A stretch of DNA of 31,307 nt. It comes from a virus. The translations under genes were made by a program, and so were the position numbers. Each line of letters starts with the position of its first letter. Position 1 is the stretch's first letter. The notes under the pieces were generated by a model, which was given only the letters and a program-made list of their open reading frames with translations, was not told the origin of the DNA and ran no database searches. Location of the stretch: positions 1 to 31,307 of IMG/VR virus record IMGVR_UViG_3300031602_000019; one strand, given 5' to 3'. This document shows positions 5,901 through 12,770 of this stretch, piece by piece.

Positions 5901-6426
5901 GGATTCGGTGAAACCCTTTATCAATCAACCAAGCTCTGGCGCTATTCATTCTTATCCCATGTTTATACTTGACTAGAATCTTAGCGTCAGACCAATCCAT
6001 CGCCCACTGTTGGGTCTTAGTTAACTTCAACCCGTAGTCGGCATACATGCTACGGACTATCGCGTTCCTTGTAGGTATGTAGTGGGTGTTCAACGGTAGC
6101 CAGTTCCACAGAGAATTCGATCCCCTGCTACGGTTACTACCCGCTGCCACTGGTATGAGGTTGCGCTCGTCATTAGCAAACTGCTTCATCCTAGTCATAG
6201 CCAAGCTATCCCCAAGAATATATTGCTCTTCAAATCCTGCTCTCCACGCTAGGGATAACGGAACAACGTGTTCTGCGTCCCACTTATCAAGCCTGTTACT
6301 GATTAGTCTGCCATTGTAGTTATCCAGTAGGAGTATATCTCCCTGCCAATGAATGCCCAGTCTGGACAGCATTAGCTTTCGTGCCTTTCTTGAGTTGAAT
6401 CTAAACAACCTTCTATCGTATCTCAT
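5890..6426 (-). CDS. HNH endonuclease (DUF1524-like)
   Basis: A 178-residue protein with the signature WDAEHVVPLSLAW (catalytic H53), FANDERNLIPV (N89) and SNRSRGSNSLWNWLP (N98), then a YIPTRN segment. This is the HNH arrangement seen in DUF1524 and endonuclease I-like proteins (EHVVP...N..NR). It would bind one metal ion and cut DNA. There is no signal peptide, so it acts in the cytoplasm. Possible roles are host DNA degradation, packaging or homing-like activity. It is the last gene of the leftward late operon, starting with an ATGA overlap with the metallophosphatase and converging on the primase. Confidence 0.85.
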   Translation of the reverse strand: MRYDRRLFRFNSRKARKLMLSRLGIHWQGDILLLDNYNGRLISNRLDKWDAEHVVPLSLAWRAGFEEQYILGDSLAMTRMKQFANDERNLIPVAAGSNRSRGSNSLWNWLPLNTHYIPTRNAIVRSMYADYGLKLTKTQQWAMDWSDAKILVKYKHGIRMNSARAWLIDKGFHRILMP

Positions 6427-7589
6427 TGCTCTCTAGGCAAGACCCTTACGCGCTCTACCTCTCCCATTACTTTGTCGTAGGTTATGGCAACCGCACCACG
6501 CTGTGAGATAAACCCGCCCCGTGCTGCATAGGCATCTCGACCCGACAAGGTTTGATGACGCTCAACTATTGCTCCACCATTCTCATGTGAGTCTACTTCT
6601 TTGTGATGATAGTGACCTGTATGGATGTAGGCATAAGTAGCTGCGCCCCACATCGCCCTGTATCTAGGCTCTGAACTGAAGAGTAACGGCAATGCCTTGT
6701 TAGCTTTCTTGTGACCGTGATGGAATCCCAACATAATCTCGCCATGCAAGTAGGCGTAGTACGGCATTGCTGTATCGTCTACCGTCACCCGTGGATTGTT
6801 AGCCATTAATTTCTTAATTGTTTTTCGTAGCCATGCGCTCCCTGCCAGATCGTGATTGCCCTCACAGATGATGACCCTAACATGTTTATGTTTCCCTAAC
6901 AGCTCCTCGATTGCCCAAGCATTCAGGTCTATAGCCAACTCAATCATACGATCAAATCTGGTATCTGCATCTAGTATATGACCGCTTGCAGGAGTTACTG
7001 CATCCAGACCGTCCCAGTGTAGGAAGTCTCCCTGAATGTTTAGTATCCCTAACTCTGAGTCTGGTGACTTATGCACCATATCTTTGATGGCATTCACCAT
7101 GACTTTGGCTGCTATCTTAGTGTCCCAATCATCGCCCGTTTCCTGCTTGTAGGCGTACATCCCCAAGTGAAAATCAGTTAAGGTGTAGAGGGTTGCTAGG
7201 TCGGAGTTTTGTTTGGCGGTTGGTGGTGCTACCTTCGGTGCGGGTTTGTACTTGTAGTCCTCAAGGATGTTAGCTAAGTTCTCTGCTACTCTACCTTCGT
7301 TGGAAGTCTTAACCCATTGTATTTTCGTGTTCCCTTCATCATCGTATAGAGTGCTTGTCCCTTTAACGATGTATCCTTCGGGAGCAGTCTTGTTCATGTC
7401 GTGATCTGGAGAGTAACCTCGCCTTGCTGCGTTGCGCTCTACCCTCCTGATCGTTCTCTGCAATCCCCTTAGATCAATGTTTAAATCTAACGCTGCTTGT
7501 CTGTTAGACTTAGCATCTATACATGCTTGAATAGCCGTGATCTGCGTTTCTGTTTCTGCGTACTCAATTAAAACTAAATAATTACTCAT
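6423..7589 (-). CDS. Calcineurin-like metallophosphatase with N-terminal HTH
   Basis: A 388-residue protein. The C-terminal two thirds has all the hallmarks of a calcineurin-like phosphoesterase: D139-x-H141, GD at 187-188 with H191 and D193, GNHD at 244-247, HHGH at 290-293 and GHYHH at 325-329. These bind two metal ions. Residues about 16-55 look like a helix-turn-helix (SNRQAALDLNIDLRGLQRTI), which suggests DNA binding. Related phage proteins are usually annotated as DNA repair exonuclease or phosphatase. It may process DNA ends or nucleotides. It overlaps the upstream small gene by 8 bases and the HNH gene by ATGA, so the two potential nucleases are co-translated. Confidence 0.85.
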   Translation of the reverse strand: MSNYLVLIEYAETETQITAIQACIDAKSNRQAALDLNIDLRGLQRTIRRVERNAARRGYSPDHDMNKTAPEGYIVKGTSTLYDDEGNTKIQWVKTSNEGRVAENLANILEDYKYKPAPKVAPPTAKQNSDLATLYTLTDFHLGMYAYKQETGDDWDTKIAAKVMVNAIKDMVHKSPDSELGILNIQGDFLHWDGLDAVTPASGHILDADTRFDRMIELAIDLNAWAIEELLGKHKHVRVIICEGNHDLAGSAWLRKTIKKLMANNPRVTVDDTAMPYYAYLHGEIMLGFHHGHKKANKALPLLFSSEPRYRAMWGAATYAYIHTGHYHHKEVDSHENGGAIVERHQTLSGRDAYAARGGFISQRGAVAITYDKVMGEVERVRVLPREQ

Positions 7590-7824
7590 TCATTTGCTCC
7601 CACAACACCGCCTTAAAAGATCGGTTAAGTGTTGCTAATGCGTGGCTACACCCGTCTGGATTGAATAGCCCTAATATAGAAGACTCTGCGTGATGCATCG
7701 CCTTGTGTATGTCGTTATCGGTTAGATGTAATCCTTCGCCATGCATATGCTCGCACCTAATGAAGTGCTGAATTGCAGCTACAATAGCAGGTTCTAATAT
7801 CGCCCTGTATTCTGCCTCGTTCAT
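7582..7824 (-). CDS. Small His-rich hypothetical protein
   Basis: An 80-residue protein with several histidines (IQHFIRCEHMHGEGLHL, then HKAMHHAESS) and two cysteines. No known domain is recognised. The His/Cys pattern might bind metal, but spacing does not match a standard finger. A similar Acb2-sized helical protein is conceivable, but I cannot support that. It sits between the alpha/beta hydrolase (one base away) and the metallophosphatase (8-base overlap), so it is part of the same message. Confidence 0.65.
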   Translation of the reverse strand: MNEAEYRAILEPAIVAAIQHFIRCEHMHGEGLHLTDNDIHKAMHHAESSILGLFNPDGCSHALATLNRSFKAVLWEQMNE

Positions 7825-7825
7825 A

Positions 7826-8389
7826 CTACCCCTTGAGAATCTTATCCGTCAGCTTAAGTATTGGCTCTATACAGGCTTTAAACCAAAACGAATGATCCAT
7901 GCTAAACCATTTAGCGTATCTGTATTTGTAGTTTGAATGACGGTCATCCTCAACACCAGCATACCCAACTCTGGCAGCCTTACCGAATACATGCCAAGGA
8001 ATCTTAGACCCGATCCACACCGCTTTATCTTTGGTGTTTACAAACCAGTGACACTCAGTCATGGAGTCGTTAGGCCAAACAAACTTATCAGATGTTCCAG
8101 CGCCTGAGAATATTATTATCTTCCCGAACTTAGCGCCCTGCTTAACGGCAGACTCAATAACTAACTGACCGTTTGAGTGAGCGATAACATCATCACCCTC
8201 TACATAAATATCATCATGTAATAAGCTTGCACCATCACGGCGCATGTTTGCCTTATTCCAGTAAGACCAGAAGTGCCTCAGCTCATATTGATAATACTTA
8301 ACATCGTGACCAAGTAACTCAAGACGCTTTCCAAAAGCCTCCAGTAATCCGCCGTCTGTTCTGATGCCGTGAACTATGATTATAGCCAT
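7826..8389 (-). CDS. Alpha/beta hydrolase-fold protein
   Basis: A 187-residue protein with an early oxyanion loop VHGIRTDGG (6-14) and a nucleophile elbow AHSNG with S72, the G/A-x-S-x-G motif of lipases and esterases. D121 (VNTKDKAVW) and H166 (SMDHSFW) stand in the expected order for the acid and histidine of the triad. No signal peptide is visible, so it acts in the cytoplasm or reaches the envelope through holin lesions. It directly follows the lysis genes and overlaps the lipoprotein stop as TAATG. A role in membrane lipid or envelope ester cleavage at lysis is plausible (compare LysB of mycobacteriophages, which is unrelated in detail). Substrate unknown. Confidence 0.72.
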   Translation of the reverse strand: MAIIIVHGIRTDGGLLEAFGKRLELLGHDVKYYQYELRHFWSYWNKANMRRDGASLLHDDIYVEGDDVIAHSNGQLVIESAVKQGAKFGKIIIFSGAGTSDKFVWPNDSMTECHWFVNTKDKAVWIGSKIPWHVFGKAARVGYAGVEDDRHSNYKYRYAKWFSMDHSFWFKACIEPILKLTDKILKG

Positions 8390-9324
8390 TATAGAACACT
8401 ATTATCTGAGCCATTGCGCGGCTGATTATTTAAGTCTGCATTGTTTTCTTCAATCAAAGACTGTTGATCTACATTGCTTTGGTTGTTGACTGCACCCCTA
8501 GCTCCAGGATTTAATAACTGAGACCCATCGGCATCTACGAGTGATTGTGCAGTATCGCTAGTATCGGTGTCATAAATACCTCGACCTATGTTGTAGTTAG
8601 TATCTCCGTTAGTGCCGCCTGTAGCAACACCTGACCCACTACCACCCACGCCAGTATCACCACTCAATCCGCCTGAGTTTGAATCAGAGCTAACATTTTG
8701 AGTAGTGCTTATGCTTGCTGTAATATCTCCCGCATTCTCCGCTGCATACTTAACCGTCTTGGAGAAGTTATCGCCATTACGCCGTGCAGTTGATTCGCGC
8801 TCTCTAATACCAAGAGTTATAGCCAAGGGATTAACCACAGCTTGAAGCTTCTTTGTGCCTTCACTAGCGACACTTCTTATAGTTGTGCCGAAAGAACGTG
8901 AAACTATCGACACATCAGATTCGCCTTTGCTTAATCCTGCTATCGTATCACCAAGCATTGATATTACACTCGTATATCGTTGCTCTCTCTGGCACTGTGC
9001 AGCCTCTCGTATGTAGGTATCTTTCGGTGCTGCCTGTAGCTTATCGAATGACTCTGAGCTGAGCGTATAGCATGAAATCTGAACGGCATTACCCGCCTTC
9101 GCTATCTCAAGATCAAGCCTCTTAGATTCAAGCTGAGCCATCGCAACTATTGCTCTCTCTGCGTTGTCACTAATTGCAGCCGCTTGGCTTTGCTTAGTCT
9201 TTAGCTTAACAGAGCCTCCGAATATTCCCTTAGCATTTGGCGCTATGGTCTCAGTCGAATTACCACTGAACATAGAGCAGCCACCTAAAAGCAATACAAG
9301 GGCTAACACCGCAATTGCTTTCAC
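8389..9324 (-). CDS. Lysis-region lipoprotein with low-complexity tail
   Basis: A 311-residue protein with a signal sequence and lipobox: MKAIAVLALVLLLGGC, with lipidated C16 and Ser at +2, which predicts outer-membrane sorting. Residues about 45-125 look helical. Residues about 205-311 are rich in Gly, Ser, Asn, Asp and Thr, with little order. Start is a GTG at 9324 that overlaps the holin stop (GTGA). Phage lipoproteins next to holins are often outer-membrane spanin subunits, but this one is far larger than Rz1, so spanin function is only a possibility. Surface exclusion (superinfection block) is another. Confidence 0.75.
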   Translation of the reverse strand: MKAIAVLALVLLLGGCSMFSGNSTETIAPNAKGIFGGSVKLKTKQSQAAAISDNAERAIVAMAQLESKRLDLEIAKAGNAVQISCYTLSSESFDKLQAAPKDTYIREAAQCQREQRYTSVISMLGDTIAGLSKGESDVSIVSRSFGTTIRSVASEGTKKLQAVVNPLAITLGIRERESTARRNGDNFSKTVKYAAENAGDITASISTTQNVSSDSNSGGLSGDTGVGGSGSGVATGGTNGDTNYNIGRGIYDTDTSDTAQSLVDADGSQLLNPGARGAVNNQSNVDQQSLIEENNADLNNQPRNGSDNSVL

Positions 9325-9536
9325 GCCTTGACTCGATCAGATGTGATCTTCAACAACGTCATAACGCCAACATATAGAGCAGACACTGAAGCCCATACAA
9401 CTTCTAGGTTCTCAACGTATAAATTTAACTCAACGCCAAATGACAAAGCGAGTGTCGCAAGTGTTGCGAATACTGCGCTGGTTGTGTGTCGCTTCCAACC
9501 CTTTTTGATTCCGTCTAATTTTTCTAGTATGTTCAT
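9321..9536 (-). CDS. Holin-like two-helix membrane protein
   Basis: A 71-residue protein with two hydrophobic stretches, about residues 19-37 (TSAVFATLATLALSFGVEL) and 46-62 (VVWASVSALYVGVMTLL), a basic N-terminus (KKGWKRH) and a basic C-terminus. Length, charge and two segments match class II holins, which form the inner-membrane lesions that release endolysin. A clear AAAGGAG ribosome-binding site precedes the ATG at 9536. It lies 28 bases downstream of the M15 peptidase gene, which supports the lysis role. Confidence 0.75.
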   Translation of the reverse strand: MNILEKLDGIKKGWKRHTTSAVFATLATLALSFGVELNLYVENLEVVWASVSALYVGVMTLLKITSDRVKA

Positions 9537-9564
9537 GGGTAACTCCTTTGAGTGAAATGAATGG

Positions 9565-9993
9565 CTATATCTTATTATAATGAGTTTCGCCGTTGATGTG
9601 TAGTGCTAACAAAACGGTATGTTCTAGGTCATCAGACAGGTCTAAATGCACCCACTGACCAAACTCTTGTATCAAAGTATTGAAGCCCACTACCTTCCTG
9701 ATTATCTCTACGGATTCTTTGGGTGTGTAGCCCTTAACTGTGAAGTCAGCAGCCAGACCTTTGACATGCTTTGATGTATCAGACGAGCCTATAGCCCTAT
9801 TCAACTCTAAGCATCTGTATCCACTGGATATATATACAGGAGCGCCAAGAACAAGCCTGACTATCTCCAGAGTATAAGCAATCCTTCTTAGGTTATTAAT
9901 GTCAGATTCACTTGGGGTGTTGTCTATGCCCTCACGATCAGCCGTATCACTCCTAACGAACTCAGATAACTTGAAGTTAGGGCTAAGGTTCAT
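9565..9993 (-). CDS. Peptidase M15 endolysin (D-Ala-D-Ala carboxypeptidase type)
   Basis: A 142-residue M15A peptidase. Zinc ligands are visible as H76 and D83 in SKHVKGLAADF and H116 in WVHLDL, with the conserved SSGYRC at 56-61. The N-terminal NFKLSEFVRSDTA is typical of the family. It cleaves peptide cross-links of peptidoglycan and so breaks the wall. No signal peptide is present, so export depends on the adjacent holin-like protein. I chose the ATG at 9993 over an in-frame TTG at 10038 because the family begins at NLSPNFKLSEF. The gene overlaps the upstream membrane protein by 11 bases. Confidence 0.9.
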   Translation of the reverse strand: MNLSPNFKLSEFVRSDTADREGIDNTPSESDINNLRRIAYTLEIVRLVLGAPVYISSGYRCLELNRAIGSSDTSKHVKGLAADFTVKGYTPKESVEIIRKVVGFNTLIQEFGQWVHLDLSDDLEHTVLLALHINGETHYNKI

Positions 9994-10237
9994 GCTTATT
10001 CTTATCCAGTTTATCTGATAGGTCTTTGATGGCAGCAAGTATCCGATCTACGTCAAGCTCTACATCATCCCGCCTAGCGTATGTCTCAACATTGTACTGT
10101 GCTTGAGCTGTAAACTTAGTTTCTAACGCCGTGATGTCAGAGAATATTATAGCAAGCAAGAACAAGCTGATAGCATTTAGTGATGCCATCGAAACAGCGG
10201 CAACCTTCAGCCCTGCATCTGTGACGTTAAGTGGCAT
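9983..10237 (-). CDS. Small TM/coiled-coil protein (lysis or i-spanin-like)
   Basis: An 84-residue protein with one transmembrane segment at about residues 10-32 (VAAVSMASLNAISLFLLAII) and a charged, probably coiled-coil C-terminal half (VELDVDRILAAIKDLSDKLD). This layout fits an inner-membrane spanin, a pinholin or antiholin, or a membrane anchor for the lysis enzymes. It overlaps the endolysin start by 11 bases and touches the upstream gene as TAATG. Which of these it is cannot be decided by reading. An i-spanin would be expected to pair with the lipoprotein at 8389-9324. Confidence 0.65.
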   Translation of the reverse strand: MPLNVTDAGLKVAAVSMASLNAISLFLLAIIFSDITALETKFTAQAQYNVETYARRDDVELDVDRILAAIKDLSDKLDKNKHEP

Positions 10238-10860
10238 TAGATTGTCAACTCAGTGGCCTTCGCTTCTGCAATAGCTTTCGCCTTAGCCATAACCGCATCA
10301 ATTTCATCTTTGTTGGTGGCTGAATTAATAGCGGTGATCGTATTGTTTTCGATAGCACCAATCCATGCACTAATGATTGACAGCGTACCTCGCTTAGTTC
10401 GCCATAATGCGATTAACTGGTCTACGGTTGTGTACCTATCATCTGCCGAAACTTCTATCTCAACCTTCTGCTTTAGAAGTGGATCAAGATCATTGAAAGC
10501 TACGCCAGAGTCAAGCAAGTTGAGTATGTCAGAGTTGATCTGATAGCCTCCGAGCTTGCCCTTTGCGGCGTTACCAGTAAACTTTGATCTCATGTTTTCA
10601 GCAAACGCCTCTACGGACTTGACCGCCTGCGCTTTCTGAATTGGAAGCATTGCCACCGCGCTATCCTTATCAGCCACAAGTTCGCCGTTTATCAAGCTCT
10701 CAATTAATAATGAGTTTTCAAGCGCCCACGCCTTAATTCCAGAATATTCGCCAATGTAATAAGTTATCCCGTTCGCGCCCATCAATGGTGGAATGTCAAC
10801 GCCTTCTGGTGAGTCAGACACACTTAGGCTTGTTCCGTTTATGGCTGTTAAATTTATCAC
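10237..10860 (-). CDS. Tail-fibre-associated hypothetical protein
   Basis: A 207-residue protein placed directly after the tail fibre. The start is a GTG at 10860 that overlaps the fibre stop (GTGA). It has a strong GGAGG site 8 bases upstream, which lies inside the fibre gene. The first 60 residues are beta-rich with small polar residues. The rest is helical and includes QIALWRTKRG-like and DEIDAVMAKAKAIAEAKA segments. No family is recognised. By position it may be a fibre chaperone or assembly protein, or a minor fibre component. Confidence 0.65.
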   Translation of the reverse strand: MINLTAINGTSLSVSDSPEGVDIPPLMGANGITYYIGEYSGIKAWALENSLLIESLINGELVADKDSAVAMLPIQKAQAVKSVEAFAENMRSKFTGNAAKGKLGGYQINSDILNLLDSGVAFNDLDPLLKQKVEIEVSADDRYTTVDQLIALWRTKRGTLSIISAWIGAIENNTITAINSATNKDEIDAVMAKAKAIAEAKATELTI

Positions 10861-12767
10861 AATGTTTCCTCCCAATGGTAATACCCGTTGTATGTTACTA
10901 AGTTGTTCCCTGCATATAAAATTTTGCCCACCATTTTTACTTTAAAAAGACCTGACGAGTATGCTCTTGAGTTGGCTAAGTGTACCTGCTGCCCTACATA
11001 AGTCAGCCTGTCGAGGTGACTGGTGGCGACATATGAAAGAAGTCTGTAGTGAGTAGTCCAGTAGGAAACCCCATAACCAGAACCCTGATCTACGGTTATT
11101 CTTAGCCAGTATCCCATTGATGTAGTAGACCCAGCATCTGCGTAGCATGAAATGGTAGGTGTTATTATTATCCCCGTATCTGTCCTAGTAAGCGATATGT
11201 CGTGACCCGCAGTAAGATCAACTTCTGAGGTTGATGTTAGAGTCGTGCCATGACCTATCCCAATAATTCCCGATTTAAGTTCTGGTCTAGCTTGCAAAAC
11301 CCCAATATTGGTGGTGTTTGTGGCGATATTGGTGGTATTGGTTGAAGCGTTTGTCACGCCCGTGGCAATGTTAGTCGTGTTCGTTGCAATGTTAGTTACA
11401 TTGGTTGCAACACCCGCTGCGTTAGTCGCAACACCAGACACGTTAGCCGCAACCTCTACTGCTAGTGCTGAGTTCTGGTCGCCACTACCCCAATTAGGAA
11501 ATCCCGCAGGAGTATCTTGGTAAGAATACTTTGGCAGAGTTATGGCTGAGTTAGCCAAAGCTGTTCCTGCATTGTTTAGCAGACTAACAGTTGTATCTGT
11601 GGAGAAAGCTACTGAAGCAACATACCTATACTTAGCCGCAGGGTTTGTTAGCTGTATCTTTGCGCCCACTGGAAACTGTGATGACCGATCTACACCAACA
11701 ATCTTGAAGGTGTTAGCATCTACATATACCCAAGTGTCACTAGATGCAGTCCATCCGTCAGCCGTAGTCGCAGTATCGAGAGCAGCTAAAGCCGAAGCTG
11801 CTGCTGATATTTCAGTAAGGTTATCGGCAACGAATGATATATCAACTCCGTTATCCGCTGTTGCAGTAATGTCGGCAGCGTTAGTTACGGCAGCGTTTAT
11901 ATTTGTGGTGTTACCAGCGACAGAGTTGATGTTAGCACTAATGCCAGCAACCGTGTTTATGTTGGTTGCGTTTGCGACTACTGAATTAATGTTGGTTTCA
12001 TTTCCAGCCGTTGATGTGACGTTAGCAGCAATACCAGCAACGGTGTTTATGTTAGCTTCGTTAGTTACGGCTGAGTTTATGTTGGTTGCGTTAGAAACTG
12101 CTGAATTAATATTAGAAGCATTCGATACTGCCGCATTAATGTTAGTGGCGTTTCCTGCTGTAGCAGTAATATTAGCATTGTTTCCTGCAACTGCTGTGAC
12201 ATCGGCAGAGACACCAGCAACCGTATTAACATTGGCAGCGTTGGCACTAACGGCAGTTACTTCGGGGGCTATACCAGCAACAGTAGTTACGTCAGCAGAC
12301 ACTCCAGCCACTGTATTAACATTGGCTATGTTTGAAGATGTTGTATTAACACTTGCTATATTAGCAGACACAATACCAACAGCATCTCCCTGCATGGCAG
12401 CAATATCTAGGTTGTTAGCCCTAGCAATAAGAACAATCTTATCCAGAGCAGCCTCATGTGACTCGCCTTTAAACTTAGTGAATGGCGGGTAGTCCGTATC
12501 TTGAGTTAATTCAAGTGCTTGGGTAAATGTTATCGCTAACGTATTTAGTGGAGCATCGTTGAACACAACCCAAGATTCTATATTACTAGAACCAAGGGCA
12601 GCCCCAACACCTGTCGATACCGCATATAGACTTTCGTTTACTACCGCCCCATCAACCGTCACAAGGATGTCTGACTTAGACCACCACTTGAATGTTAGCC
12701 CAAACGTAGTCTCTACACCGTCACCAGTATAGGCTGCGGAGATTATTTCATTATTGGAAACGGTCAT
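10857..12767 (-). CDS. Tail fibre protein with tandem repeats
   Basis: A 636-residue fibre. Residues 1-125 resemble the T7 gp17-type N-terminal adaptor that attaches to the tail (AYTGDGVETTFGLTFKWWSK and following strands). Residues 149-318 contain seventeen 10-residue repeats of consensus N-I-N-S/T-A/V-V/A-x-N-x-A/T. Residues 445-486 hold six heptads of the form NIATNTT. The last 140 residues are beta-rich and aromatic, likely the receptor-binding tip. Such Asn/Thr/Val repeats usually form trimeric shafts. Host recognition is the expected job. It lies at the end of the virion gene block, before the lysis genes. Confidence 0.88.
   Translation of the reverse strand: MTVSNNEIISAAYTGDGVETTFGLTFKWWSKSDILVTVDGAVVNESLYAVSTGVGAALGSSNIESWVVFNDAPLNTLAITFTQALELTQDTDYPPFTKFKGESHEAALDKIVLIARANNLDIAAMQGDAVGIVSANIASVNTTSSNIANVNTVAGVSADVTTVAGIAPEVTAVSANAANVNTVAGVSADVTAVAGNNANITATAGNATNINAAVSNASNINSAVSNATNINSAVTNEANINTVAGIAANVTSTAGNETNINSVVANATNINTVAGISANINSVAGNTTNINAAVTNAADITATADNGVDISFVADNLTEISAAASALAALDTATTADGWTASSDTWVYVDANTFKIVGVDRSSQFPVGAKIQLTNPAAKYRYVASVAFSTDTTVSLLNNAGTALANSAITLPKYSYQDTPAGFPNWGSGDQNSALAVEVAANVSGVATNAAGVATNVTNIATNTTNIATGVTNASTNTTNIATNTTNIGVLQARPELKSGIIGIGHGTTLTSTSEVDLTAGHDISLTRTDTGIIITPTISCYADAGSTTSMGYWLRITVDQGSGYGVSYWTTHYRLLSYVATSHLDRLTYVGQQVHLANSRAYSSGLFKVKMVGKILYAGNNLVTYNGYYHWEETL
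11301..11447 (-). repeat. 21-bp tandem repeat encoding NIATNTT heptads
   Basis: Six consecutive heptads (residues 445-486 of the fibre) with consensus N-I-A-T-N-T-T, preceded and followed by partial copies. The period of seven with Ile/Val and Asn at fixed positions fits a short trimeric coiled coil joining the shaft to the tip. Confidence 0.8.
11814..12323 (-). repeat. 30-bp tandem repeat, 17 imperfect copies
   Basis: This stretch encodes the decapeptide repeats of the fibre shaft (residues 149-318). Copies diverge at wobble positions, so the array is old or under selection at the protein level, but short near-identical units such as NINSAVSNAT and NINSAVTNEA are adjacent. Copy number could change by slipped pairing or recombination. 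Confidence 0.85.
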
Positions 12768-12770
12768 GGC

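Noticed and set aside
11301-12323. Tandem repeats resembling a CRISPR array
   Set aside because: The repeats have no spacers, vary at wobble positions and stay in frame in the tail-fibre gene. They are protein-level repeats.
11542-12492. A 316-codon open frame on the plus strand
   Set aside because: It is antisense to the tail-fibre repeats. The product is an artificial Ala/Thr/Val repeat made by the 30-bp period, and it lacks a ribosome-binding site.
10857-12767. Possible diversity-generating retroelement, because the head genes recall BPP-1-like phages
   Set aside because: No reverse transcriptase and no template/variable repeat pair are seen in the window. The fibre tip shows no obvious adenine-biased variable segment.
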